Source of the DNA: RGIG4079 sp045646905
GTDB lineage: Bacteria > Bacteroidota > Bacteroidia > Bacteroidales > Muribaculaceae
Assembly (NCBI GenBank): GCA_045646905.1
Contig: JAZRLP010000018.1
Coordinates: 62,001-126,000 of the forward strand
Length of the DNA stretch: 64,000 bases
Reading direction: 5' to 3'
Of this stretch, positions 1-8,098 are shown piece after piece. Both the position numbers and the translations under genes were made by a program. Within the stretch, counting starts at the first letter, position 1; each line of letters opens with the position of its first letter. Under the pieces are notes generated by a model. It saw only the letters and a program-made list of their open reading frames with translations. It had not been told where the DNA came from and made no database searches.

Positions 1-152
1 ACGACATGGTGCATCGATTTGTCAATGCCAACCTCATACCCCAAGGGAGCGACTATAGCACGCTAATGGTTAATATGCGAATGGGAGTATTGCGCAATCG
101 CCCCACACAACAAAAACTCATATACACCCCCGAGGATCTATACTTTCCCTAA
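1..152 (+). CDS. C-terminal end of an unidentified protein (5' truncated by window edge)
   Basis: An open frame runs from base 3 to the TAA at 150-152 and encodes about 49 residues ending in TPEDLYFP. Codon use looks like its neighbours, so it is probably a real gene tail. No domain is recognisable in so short a piece and I assign no function. It is followed by a palindromic repeat element and then by ilvA. Confidence 0.5.
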   Translation, partial: DMVHRFVNANLIPQGSDYSTLMVNMRMGVLRNRPTQQKLIYTPEDLYFP

Positions 153-171
153 CACCACCAGTCCCCTCCAG

Positions 172-224
172 TGTTATCCACATGTTATCGATGTTATCCA
201 CAAATAACACGATAACACGATAAC
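172..224. repeat. GTTATC/GATAAC palindromic intergenic element, copy 1
   Basis: Three GTTATC half-sites on the left are followed by ATAAC and two GATAAC half-sites on the right, so the element can fold on itself. It contains two perfect TTATCCACA nonamers (174-182 and 194-202), the classical DnaA-box consensus, 20 bp apart. A very similar element in the same orientation lies at 7956-8006. It may be a dispersed intergenic palindrome, a DnaA-binding site, or both. Confidence 0.7.
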
Positions 225-297
225 GGTGGGCGAAATGAGGGAGTGCTATGGGTGTTTTCATCGACACGGCATCATTCATTTTCTTTTTTTTCGTGCT

Positions 298-332
298 TTT
301 GTGTTGCAATATTCAAAATTCTTGTAAATTTG
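298..332 (+). promoter_or_regulatory. Promoter of ilvA
   Basis: The -7 box TAAATTTG (325-332) fits the Bacteroidetes consensus TAnnTTTG. A TTTG at 298-301 is 23 bp upstream, slightly far; TGTTG at 302-306 is an alternative -33 element. The ATG at 357 is 25 bases downstream. Confidence 0.6.
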
Positions 333-356
333 CATTACATAAAAAAACTGTTTATT

Positions 357-1559
357 ATGGCCAAATTAGAAATTAACGAGATTTTTAATGCTCAAAAGGT
401 GCTTGGGAAAGTTTTGCGCAAGACACCTCTCATATGGTCGCGTCGCCTTAACCCTGATGCCAATATTTATATCAAACCCGAGAATATGCAATATACCGGT
501 TCGTTCAAACTGCGTGGCGCATATTACAAGATATCACAACTCACCGAGGAGGAGAAATCGCGTGGCGTAATAGCCTGTTCGGCAGGCAATCACGCCCAAG
601 GTGTGGCTTTTGGTGCATCACACAATGGCATCAAGGCATTGATATGTCTGCCTGCCGGTGCTCCTATATCAAAGGTTGAAGCCACCAAGGGATATGGTGC
701 CGATGTGTGTTTGGTGCCTGGCGTTTATGACGATGCCTATGCCAAGGCTATCCAACTTCGCGATGAAATGGGGTACACTTTTGTACACCCATTTGACGAT
801 CCCAAGGTGATTGCCGGACAAGGTACTATAGGCCTTGAAATACTCGAAGAATTGCCCGATGTGGAGGCTGTGATAGTGCCCATAGGTGGTGGTGGATTGA
901 TATCGGGTGTGGCTTTTGCACTCAAAACCCTTCGCCCCGACATTAAAATCTATGGTGTGCAATCGTCGGGAGCACCCAGTATGGCCACCTCGCTCCAAGA
1001 GGGCAAGATACAACACCTATCGGCCGTGTCAACGATTGCCGATGGTATTGCGGTGAAAGAGCCGGGCATCAACACATTTGAGATGTGTAACAAGTATGTC
1101 GATGAGGTGGTGACGGTGAGCGACGATGAGATTGCCGCTGCTATACTGGCCCTACTTGAGCAACACAAACTCGTGGCCGAGGGTGCAGGTGCTGTGGCTG
1201 TGGCTGCTGCTATGTTTAACAAACTACCCATCAAGGGGAAAAAGGTGGTGTGCCTGGTGTCGGGGGGTAACATCGATGTTACCACATTGAGCCGTGTCAT
1301 CACTCGTGGGTTGTCAAAAAGTGGTCGCAACTATACATTCAAAATCGACCTATACGACAAGCCCGGGCAACTATCGGGTGTGTGCAACATCATCGCCGAC
1401 TTGGGTGGTAACATTCTATCGGTGTCGCACGAACGCATCAATGCAAGTACCGAAATCAATGGTTGCATACTTCGCATCGAACTCGAAACACTCAACCACA
1501 ACCACATCGAAACAATTCGCAAGGGCTTAACCGATGCCGGATATTGTATTTTAAATTAA
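357..1559 (+). CDS. ilvA: Threonine ammonia-lyase with C-terminal ACT-like domain
   Basis: Threonine dehydratase deaminates threonine to 2-oxobutanoate, the first committed step of isoleucine synthesis, in the cytoplasm. The 400-residue protein has a PLP-dependent fold type II domain (about 1-320), with the PLP lysine in TGSFKLRGAYYK (Lys51), a glycine-rich phosphate loop GGGGLISG and the serine/glycine motif SGGNID. An ACT-like regulatory domain follows (about 325-400, starting YTFKIDLYDKPGQL), which suggests feedback control by an amino acid. The length fits the one-ACT class. The frame is open further upstream to 243, but the ATG at 357 is chosen because the promoter lies at 298-332 and homologues start near MAKLEINEI. 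It is a single-gene unit with a terminator behind it. Confidence 0.93.
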   Translation: MAKLEINEIFNAQKVLGKVLRKTPLIWSRRLNPDANIYIKPENMQYTGSFKLRGAYYKISQLTEEEKSRGVIACSAGNHAQGVAFGASHNGIKALICLPAGAPISKVEATKGYGADVCLVPGVYDDAYAKAIQLRDEMGYTFVHPFDDPKVIAGQGTIGLEILEELPDVEAVIVPIGGGGLISGVAFALKTLRPDIKIYGVQSSGAPSMATSLQEGKIQHLSAVSTIADGIAVKEPGINTFEMCNKYVDEVVTVSDDEIAAAILALLEQHKLVAEGAGAVAVAAAMFNKLPIKGKKVVCLVSGGNIDVTTLSRVITRGLSKSGRNYTFKIDLYDKPGQLSGVCNIIADLGGNILSVSHERINASTEINGCILRIELETLNHNHIETIRKGLTDAGYCILN

Positions 1560-1587
1560 AAAAAAACAACATATTAACCATAAAATG

Positions 1588-1627
1588 TGCCAAAAGTTCA
1601 GTAACATTGGAACTTTTGGCATTTTTT
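1588..1627 (+). terminator. Rho-independent terminator after ilvA
   Basis: A perfect 12-bp stem (TGCCAAAAGTTC paired with GAACTTTTGGCA) with a 10-nt loop is followed by a run of T. It separates ilvA from the efflux operon. Confidence 0.9.
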
Positions 1628-1662
1628 AATTGTTATATCTTTATTATACGGGGAAATTGTGG

Positions 1663-1670
1663 TAATTTTG
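1663..1670 (+). promoter_or_regulatory. -7 box of the efflux operon promoter
   Basis: TAATTTTG matches TAnnTTTG and is followed by CAC, typical of Bacteroidetes start regions. The -33 element is weak (TTTA near 1640). The tolC ATG at 1702 is 31 bases on. Confidence 0.6.
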
Positions 1671-1701
1671 CACGAATTTTAAAGATACACATAAATATAA
1701 T

Positions 1702-3129
1702 ATGAAATTTTCAATAAAATCACTTATTGCATCATTATGCATAGGGGTTACTCTCCCCTCTTTTGCTCAAGGCGATACACTCATGCTTTCGCTTGACCAA
1801 TGTATCACTATCGCGCTCAGCGAAAACCCTTCGATAAAGGTTGCCGACATGGAAATAGAGCGCATGGACTATTCTAAAAAAGAAACCTTGGGCCAACTAC
1901 TTCCAAGCATCAGTTTTGCAGGTCAATATAGCCGCACTCTTGCCAAGCAAGTGATGTATCTCAATATGGGTGCCCTCGGTGGAGGTGGTAGCACTCCCAC
2001 TCCAGGCGAAGGCGAAACCGACATCCCTGCCGAAGCAGCCGAGGCAAGCAAATCGGCTTCAAACGGCATCAAAATGGGTCTCGACAACTCATGGTCATTG
2101 GGCTTCTCGGCACAAATGCCTCTCATCGCACCCCAACTATGGAAGTCGCTAAAATTGAGCGATAGCCAAATTCTTCAATCGGTTGAAACTGCACGCAAAT
2201 CGCGCCTCGACCTCATCAACCAAGTAAAATCGGCCTATTATGCACTTCTTCTTGCCAAAGACTCTTACAAGGTGATTCTTGACAACTACGAAATGGCAAA
2301 AGAAACTCACGATATCTACACCAAGCAACACGAACTCGGCGCTGCATCGGAATATGATGTTCTTCGCACCTCGGTGGCTGTAAAAAATGTTGAGCCCGAA
2401 CTCCTTCAAGCCGAAATCGCTATCAAACAAGTGAAATTGCAAATGTCGATATTGATGGGTATGGATGTGGCAATCCCATTTGAACCCACTACTTCATTGG
2501 TTGACTATGAAAAGACAATGTATGAAGATGTGCTTTCAATCAATCGCTCTATCGACCAAAACACCGACTTGAAAATGCTTGATATCCAAACTCGCATGCT
2601 CAACGAAACTCTCGATGTGCACAAGATGGCTTGGTATCCTACCGTTGCACTCACAGCCAACTATAACTGGACTTCAATGTCGGACGGCAATCCATTTACC
2701 AACTTCCGTTGGAGCCCATATTCAACAATAGGGCTTTCACTCTCATTGCCCATCTTCCAAGGTGGTCAACGATACACCAAAATCAAACAAGCCGAAATTC
2801 AGGTGAGCGAAATGAAATACCAACGCGAAAATCTTGAACGCGCCATAAACATGCAAGTGGAAATGGCTATTGACAATATCAACAAAAATGTGAAACAAAT
2901 TGCTTCGAGCGCCGAAAGCGTGAAACAAGCCGATAAGGCTCACGAAATAATGGAAGAAAGTTTCAAAATAGGGGCTGCTTCTTACCTCAACCTTCGTGAC
3001 TCGGAAGTAGCGCTCACTCGTTCACGATTGGCTTACTATCAATCAATTTACAACTATCTCATTTCTAACAGCGAGCTCGAACTTCTTTTGGGCAACGCCG
3101 ACATAAACAAATACACCTCGGAAGACTAA
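1702..3129 (+). CDS. TolC-family outer membrane efflux protein
   Basis: This is the outer membrane channel of a tripartite efflux pump. The 475-residue precursor has a signal peptide (MKFSIKSLIASLC... cleaved near SFAQG). Two outer membrane efflux protein (OEP) repeats are typical: long coiled-coil helices such as LLQAEIAIKQVKLQMSILMG and the closing pattern SYLNLRDSEVALTRSRLAYYQ. A low-complexity loop rich in G, T, P, E and A (about residues 90-115) is probably an external or equatorial insertion. It is first in an operon with a membrane fusion protein (38 bp on) and an RND pump, so the three form one export machine. The substrate cannot be read from sequence. Confidence 0.92.
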   Translation: MKFSIKSLIASLCIGVTLPSFAQGDTLMLSLDQCITIALSENPSIKVADMEIERMDYSKKETLGQLLPSISFAGQYSRTLAKQVMYLNMGALGGGGSTPTPGEGETDIPAEAAEASKSASNGIKMGLDNSWSLGFSAQMPLIAPQLWKSLKLSDSQILQSVETARKSRLDLINQVKSAYYALLLAKDSYKVILDNYEMAKETHDIYTKQHELGAASEYDVLRTSVAVKNVEPELLQAEIAIKQVKLQMSILMGMDVAIPFEPTTSLVDYEKTMYEDVLSINRSIDQNTDLKMLDIQTRMLNETLDVHKMAWYPTVALTANYNWTSMSDGNPFTNFRWSPYSTIGLSLSLPIFQGGQRYTKIKQAEIQVSEMKYQRENLERAINMQVEMAIDNINKNVKQIASSAESVKQADKAHEIMEESFKIGAASYLNLRDSEVALTRSRLAYYQSIYNYLISNSELELLLGNADINKYTSED

Positions 3130-3167
3130 TAAACAACATACTTTCAAGCTGAAAAAAAACATTTAAT

Positions 3168-4259
3168 ATGAAAATATATCACAAATTACCCGTTTACATT
3201 GCTATCGCAGCGTCAATGATAGCATGTTCTTCAAAAGAAGAAGAAACAGCACAAGTTCAACAACCTGTAGAGGAAGAAATTCCTATGGTTGATGTGAAAA
3301 AAGTATCGATGCAAGAAGTTCCATTAATCAAGGAATACACTGCTACTATCGAGGTGGACAATCTCAACAACATTTCTCCCTCAACCCCCAACCGCATCAA
3401 ACAAATTCTCGTTGATGTGGGTTCACAAGTGAAACGAGGTCAAACTCTCGTAATCCTCGACAAAGCCAATACCGACCAATTGAAAGTGCGCCTCGACCTT
3501 GCTCAAATAGAATATGATCGTGCGATGAATCTTCTCAACATCGGTTCGGGCACTCAACAAATGGTTGACCAACGCAAAACCGAACTCGAAGCGCTCAAAA
3601 GCCAATATAAAAACATGATGGAAAACACTGTGCTCACCTCGCCCATTAGCGGTGTTGTGACTGCTCGCAACTTCGACCCAGGCGACATGTGTGGTGGCAC
3701 TCCCATCTTGACTGTAGGCCAAATCAGCCCATCGGTGATTGCTAAAATCAATGTTACCGAAAACGACTATTCTAAAATCAAAAACGGAATGCATGTTGAT
3801 GTAAAATTTGACGCCTTCGAAAACGAATCGTTCACTGGTCGCATACGCCGCATTCACCCCACTATCGACACCAACACTCGCACATTTGCAGTAGAAGTGG
3901 GCATCACAAACAAAAACCAACGCATCAAGCCAGGTATGTTTGCTCGCGTTGAAATCAACTATGGCTCACAAATGCATGTTGTGGTTCCCGATCGTGCCGT
4001 GGTGAAACAACCTGGTTCGGGCAACAAATATGTATATGTTTACAGCGATGGCAAAGTATCATACAACAAAGTGGAACTCGGTCAACGCATCGACGATGCT
4101 TATGAAATCATCTCGGGCGTAAACGATGGCGACCTCGTGGTTATCGCTGGTCAAAATCAACTTGCCAACGGCGTGAAGGTTGAACTCATCAAACGCGATG
4201 CCAACAACGCTGCCGCTACTAACAACGCCGACACTACTAAGGTAGAAGCAAAAAAATAA
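3168..4259 (+). CDS. RND efflux periplasmic adaptor (membrane fusion protein, lipoprotein)
   Basis: The adaptor links the inner membrane RND pump to the TolC-type channel. The 363-residue protein has a lipoprotein signal ending in SMIAC (lipidated Cys20), then the usual biotinyl-lipoyl half motifs, seen as VDVGSQVKRGQTLVILD and LTSPISGVVTARNFDPGD, flanking a short coiled-coil hairpin. A beta-barrel domain (PSVIAKINVTENDYSKI) and a membrane-proximal domain (VVVPDRAVVK) follow. The C-terminal tail is rich in N, A and K. Spacing to both neighbours is about 40 bp, consistent with one transcript. The family is HlyD/AcrA (MexA-like). Confidence 0.93.
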   Translation: MKIYHKLPVYIAIAASMIACSSKEEETAQVQQPVEEEIPMVDVKKVSMQEVPLIKEYTATIEVDNLNNISPSTPNRIKQILVDVGSQVKRGQTLVILDKANTDQLKVRLDLAQIEYDRAMNLLNIGSGTQQMVDQRKTELEALKSQYKNMMENTVLTSPISGVVTARNFDPGDMCGGTPILTVGQISPSVIAKINVTENDYSKIKNGMHVDVKFDAFENESFTGRIRRIHPTIDTNTRTFAVEVGITNKNQRIKPGMFARVEINYGSQMHVVVPDRAVVKQPGSGNKYVYVYSDGKVSYNKVELGQRIDDAYEIISGVNDGDLVVIAGQNQLANGVKVELIKRDANNAAATNNADTTKVEAKK

Positions 4260-4299
4260 CATTAACTACTCATTAATCTCTTCATAATATAACACTACT

Positions 4300-7200
4300 A
4301 TGAGTTTATATGCAGGTGCGGTAAAACGACCTATTATGACAACGCTATGTTTCATAGCTATCACAATTTTAGGTCTGTTCTCGCTTTCGACACTCCCCAT
4401 CGACCTCTACCCCGATATTGAGACAAATACCATCATGGTAATGACCACATATCAAGGGGCAAGTGCTCAAGATATCGAACAAAATGTGACCCGTCCACTC
4501 GAGAATACTCTCAACTCGGTGGAACACTTGAAACATATCTCATCAAAATCACGCGAAAACATCTCAATCATCACACTCGAATTTGAGTTTGGTTACGATA
4601 TTGATGTATTGACCAACGATGTGCGCGACAAACTGGATATGGTGGAAAGTGCATTGCCCGACGATGCCGAAAACCCCATCATCTTCAAGTTTAGCGCCGA
4701 TATGGTCCCCATCATGATGCTCTCGGTGCAAGCCGAAGAAAGTATGGCTGGGCTATACAAAATTCTTGATGATGCTGTAGTAAACCCATTGGCACGCGTC
4801 GATGGTGTGGGTTCGGTATCAATTTCGGGTGCTCCCAAGCGCGAAATATATGTATATGTTGACCCTGTGCGCCTCGAAGCCTACAACCTCTCTATCGAGA
4901 CTATTTCATCGCTCATCGCTGCCGAAAACCGCAACATACCAGGTGGTTCGTTCGACATCGGGTCCGACACATACTCATTGCGTGTGCAAGGTGAATTTAT
5001 CTCGCCCGAGGAAATGAGCAACATCATCGTGGGCTCATATGGTGGCAAAAACATCTTCCTCAAAGATGTGGCTCGCATCGACGACACTCTCGAAGAACGC
5101 GCTCAACAAGCCTACACCGATGGCAAAAAAGGTGCAATGATTGTGATTCAAAAACAATCGGGTGCTAACTCGGTTGAAATCTCTAACAAAGTGGTAGAGA
5201 TGTTGCCTTCATTGCAAAAACGCCTCCCAACCGATGTGAAACTCGAAATGATTGTTGACACATCCGACAACATTCGCAACACTATCAACTCATTGGTTGA
5301 AACCGTGCTATATGCACTCCTATTTGTGGTTATCGTGGTGTTTGGATTCCTCGGTCGCTGGCGTGCAACATTGATTATCTGTATCACCATTCCTATCTCG
5401 TTGATTGCATCGTTTATCTACCTTGCAATTACAGGCACAAGTCTTAACATCATCTCATTGTCATCACTCTCTATCTCTATCGGTATGGTGGTGGACGACG
5501 CGATTGTGGTACTCGAAAATGTAACAACCCACATAGAGCGTGGTAGTGATCCTAAACAAGCCGCTATCCATGGTACCAACGAGGTGGGTATATCGGTTAT
5601 CGCCTCTACCCTCACCTTGATTGCCGTGTTCTTCCCATTGACATTGGTAACCGGTATGACTGGTGTGATGTTTAAGCAACTCGGTTGGATGGTGACAATC
5701 ATGATGATTATCTCAACCACTTGCGCATTGTCGCTCACTCCTATGCTTTGCTCACAACTCCTTCGCAAAGGCGTAAAACATGGTAAAATCTATAACTTAT
5801 TCTTTGCCCCCATCAACAAAGGTCTTGATGCAATCGACCGTGCTTATGGTCGTGGACTTGGATTTGTGGTTCGTCACAAAACATCGTCGGTAATCGTATG
5901 TACTGTAATCTTCATCGCATCAATCTTCCTTTTGAAATTTGTGGGTACAGAGTTCTTCCCAACAGGCGACAACGGACGCCTTGGCGTTTCGCTTGAATTA
6001 CCCATCGGTACTCGTGTAGAAATAGCCGACGAAGTAGCAGCACGCCTTGCTAAAGAATGGAGAGAAAAATATCCTGAAATAAAGGTGCTTAACTACACCA
6101 CCGGTCAAGCTTCGAGCGACAACACTTTTGCTTCATTGCAAAACAATGGTTCACACATCATTTCAATGAACATTAAGTTATATAGCGTCGAAGAGCGTGA
6201 ACGAGGCATCGTTGAGATTGCCGACCTCATGCGTCAAGACCTCAAAAACTACCCCGAGTTTAAGAAGAAACAAGTAAATGTCGGCGGTGGCGGCGGTGGC
6301 ATGGGTGGCCAATCAACCATCGACTACGAAATCTATGGTTATGACTTCGCTCAAACCGACACCGTGGCTCAACAACTCAAACATATCCTTGAAGGCATAA
6401 AAGGTACGGCCGACATCATAATCTCGCGCTCCGACTATCAACCCGAATATCAAGTTGACTTTGACCGCGAAAAATTGGCAATATATGGTCTTAACCTTCA
6501 AACTGCAGCGATGTATCTACGCAACCGCATCAATGGTAGCATTGCTTCACTCTTCCGCGAAGATGGTGAAGAATACTACATCAAAGTGATGTATGCTCCC
6601 GAGCATCGCACATCAATCGAAGACATCGAAAACATTCTCATCTATAGCCCCACCGGCAATGCAGTGAGAATTAAAGATGTGGGTACTGTAGTGGAACGCT
6701 TCACTCCTCCTACGATTGAGCGTAAAGACCGTGAACGCATCATCACCGTTAAAACAACTGTGTCGGGTGTGCCTATGAGTGAAGTTGTTGCTGCTTCACA
6801 AGCCCAACTCGACAAATTGGATATGCCTCCAGGCATTGCTATCGAACTATCGGGTAGTTACGAAGACCAACAAGAATCATTCTCCGACTTGTTGATGCTC
6901 GGATTGCTCATCATCATATTGGTATATATCGTGATGGCTGCCCAATTTGAATCATATGTTTATCCAGGTATCATCATGACCTCAATACCATTTGCATTCA
7001 CAGGTATCTTCGGGCTATTGTTCCTCACCGGACAAAACCTCAATGTGATGTCGATGATTGGTAGTATCATGTTGATAGGTATCGTAGTGAAAAACGGTAT
7101 CGTGTTGATTGACTACATCTCACTCAACCGTGAACGCGGCATGTCAATACGCCATGCTGTAATCGATGGTGGTGAATCGCGTCTTCGTCCTATCGTGATG

Positions 7201-7434
7201 ACTGCATTGACCACAATCCTCGGTATGGTGCCTATGGCTATGGGTACAGGCGAAGGATCTGAAATGTGGCGTCCAATGGGTGTAGCCGTTATCGGTGGTT
7301 TGACATTCTCTACATTGTTGACCCTATTCTTTGTGCCTGCAATGTACTGTATCTTTGCATCAGTGGGCGTGAATCGTCAACGCCGCAAACTTCGCAAAGC
7401 CAAAGCTAAAGCCGAAAAAGAAAACAAAATTTAA
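4300..7434 (+). CDS. RND efflux pump, hydrophobe/amphiphile (AcrB-like) class
   Basis: This is the proton-driven inner membrane pump of the tripartite system. At 1044 residues it has the normal AcrB length, with the N-terminal segment RPIMTTLCFIAITILGLFSL, the large periplasmic loops, the TM4 motif SIGMVVDDAIVVLENV carrying the paired aspartates of proton relay, and the C-terminal half TM cluster GIVVKNGIVLIDY. A glycine-rich stretch (GGGGGGMGGQST, about residues 661-673) sits in the second periplasmic loop and is unusual. HAE-1 multidrug pumps rather than heavy-metal CzcA pumps are the closest type by motif, but the substrate is unknown. The downstream PII-like gene is only 14 bp away. Confidence 0.95.
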   Translation: MSLYAGAVKRPIMTTLCFIAITILGLFSLSTLPIDLYPDIETNTIMVMTTYQGASAQDIEQNVTRPLENTLNSVEHLKHISSKSRENISIITLEFEFGYDIDVLTNDVRDKLDMVESALPDDAENPIIFKFSADMVPIMMLSVQAEESMAGLYKILDDAVVNPLARVDGVGSVSISGAPKREIYVYVDPVRLEAYNLSIETISSLIAAENRNIPGGSFDIGSDTYSLRVQGEFISPEEMSNIIVGSYGGKNIFLKDVARIDDTLEERAQQAYTDGKKGAMIVIQKQSGANSVEISNKVVEMLPSLQKRLPTDVKLEMIVDTSDNIRNTINSLVETVLYALLFVVIVVFGFLGRWRATLIICITIPISLIASFIYLAITGTSLNIISLSSLSISIGMVVDDAIVVLENVTTHIERGSDPKQAAIHGTNEVGISVIASTLTLIAVFFPLTLVTGMTGVMFKQLGWMVTIMMIISTTCALSLTPMLCSQLLRKGVKHGKIYNLFFAPINKGLDAIDRAYGRGLGFVVRHKTSSVIVCTVIFIASIFLLKFVGTEFFPTGDNGRLGVSLELPIGTRVEIADEVAARLAKEWREKYPEIKVLNYTTGQASSDNTFASLQNNGSHIISMNIKLYSVEERERGIVEIADLMRQDLKNYPEFKKKQVNVGGGGGGMGGQSTIDYEIYGYDFAQTDTVAQQLKHILEGIKGTADIIISRSDYQPEYQVDFDREKLAIYGLNLQTAAMYLRNRINGSIASLFREDGEEYYIKVMYAPEHRTSIEDIENILIYSPTGNAVRIKDVGTVVERFTPPTIERKDRERIITVKTTVSGVPMSEVVAASQAQLDKLDMPPGIAIELSGSYEDQQESFSDLLMLGLLIIILVYIVMAAQFESYVYPGIIMTSIPFAFTGIFGLLFLTGQNLNVMSMIGSIMLIGIVVKNGIVLIDYISLNRERGMSIRHAVIDGGESRLRPIVMTALTTILGMVPMAMGTGEGSEMWRPMGVAVIGGLTFSTLLTLFFVPAMYCIFASVGVNRQRRKLRKAKAKAEKENKI

Positions 7435-7448
7435 TTCCTCGCAACATC

Positions 7449-7742
7449 ATGAAATCGATATTAATAACATTTGACCAAGCATACTACGAGCGTATCGTTG
7501 ACATGCTCGAACGCAATAACTGCCGTGGATTTACTGCATGGCAAGAAGTACAAGGTCGAGGAAGCAAAAGCGGAGAGCCTCACTATGGCTCTCACGCTTG
7601 GCCCTCACTTGCATCGGCTATCATCACTGTGGTTGAAGATCACCGTGTAGATAATGTGCTCAAGACTCTCCATGAAATGGATGTTGAAACTCCCAAATTA
7701 GGACTTCGTGCATTCGTTTGGAACATTGAGCAATCAATTTGA
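7449..7742 (+). CDS. Small PII-like protein at the end of the efflux operon
   Basis: The 97-residue cytoplasmic protein has the look of a PII/CutA-like ferredoxin fold: strand KSILITFDQAYYERIVDML, a loop with GRGSKSGEP, a strand SAIITVVEDHRVDNVLKTLHEM, and a final strand. PII-like proteins usually form trimers that bind small effectors and act on transporters or enzymes. The nucleotide-binding residues of classical GlnB are not obvious, so it is not GlnB. It starts 14 bp after the pump gene and is surely co-transcribed, which suggests a regulatory or sensing role for the pump. Family assignment is inference. Confidence 0.6.
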   Translation: MKSILITFDQAYYERIVDMLERNNCRGFTAWQEVQGRGSKSGEPHYGSHAWPSLASAIITVVEDHRVDNVLKTLHEMDVETPKLGLRAFVWNIEQSI

Positions 7743-7761
7743 TTAATTTAATGCAAAAATA

Positions 7762-7793
7762 TTTGCACGGTTACGGAAAAGTTTCTATCTTTG
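7762..7793 (+). promoter_or_regulatory. Promoter of tRNA-Leu
   Basis: TTTG (7762-7765), a 20-bp spacer and TATCTTTG (7786-7793) give a textbook Bacteroidetes promoter. The mature tRNA begins 15 bases after the -7 box. Confidence 0.85.
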
Positions 7794-7807
7794 CACCCGT
7801 AATCATT

Positions 7808-7889
7808 GCGCACGTGGCGTAATTGGTAGCCGCGCTAGACTTAGGATCTAGTGTCGTGAGACGTGGGGGTTCGAGTCCCTTCGTGCGCA
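7808..7889 (+). tRNA. tRNA-Leu (anticodon UAG)
   Basis: The acceptor arms GCGCACG and CGTGCGC pair fully with discriminator A at 7889. The anticodon stem CTAGA/TCTAG encloses the loop CTTAGGA, giving anticodon TAG (decodes CUN leucine codons). The T loop GGTTCGAGTCC is canonical, and the long variable arm makes it a class II tRNA of 82 nt. CCA is not encoded. It has its own promoter and terminator. Confidence 0.97.
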
Positions 7890-7896
7890 CAGAAAG

Positions 7897-7929
7897 AGAA
7901 CTAATCACAATGTGGTTAGTTCTTTTTTT
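7897..7929 (+). terminator. Terminator of tRNA-Leu
   Basis: AGAACTAATCACA pairs with TGTGGTTAGTTCT (one G-U pair) and runs into seven T residues. Confidence 0.9.
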
Positions 7930-7955
7930 ATATTAATACCAGTAAAACTTATGTA

Positions 7956-8006
7956 TGTTATCCATGTTATCATATGTTATCCTCAAATAACACGATAACA
8001 GATAAC
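7956..8006. repeat. GTTATC/GATAAC palindromic intergenic element, copy 2
   Basis: It has the same order of half-sites as the element at 172-224: three GTTATC, then AAATAACACGATAAC and a last GATAAC, in the same orientation with small indels. Here the DnaA-like nonamers are degenerate (TTATCCATG, TTATCCTCA). It follows the tRNA terminator. Confidence 0.7.
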
Positions 8007-8098
8007 ATCCTCAATTGGAAGCAAGGCCAACAAAACATCTTCAGCCGCAAATATTCAGCGAGATAATTTTAAGAAAACGCGTTAGATAGTTATATCTT

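Noticed and set aside
172..224. Chromosomal origin of replication
   Set aside because: Two perfect DnaA boxes alone are not enough; no dnaA, dnaN or gidA is near and only two boxes are present. Reported as a finding with lower claim.
243..356. Upstream extension of ilvA by 38 codons
   Set aside because: The region holds the promoter, and the extra residues (Phe/Cys/Ser-rich) do not fit an IlvA N-terminus; the ATG at 357 does.
7808..8006. tRNA-Leu as an integration site (attB) for a mobile element
   Set aside because: No integrase gene and no direct repeat of the tRNA 3' end was seen within the window.
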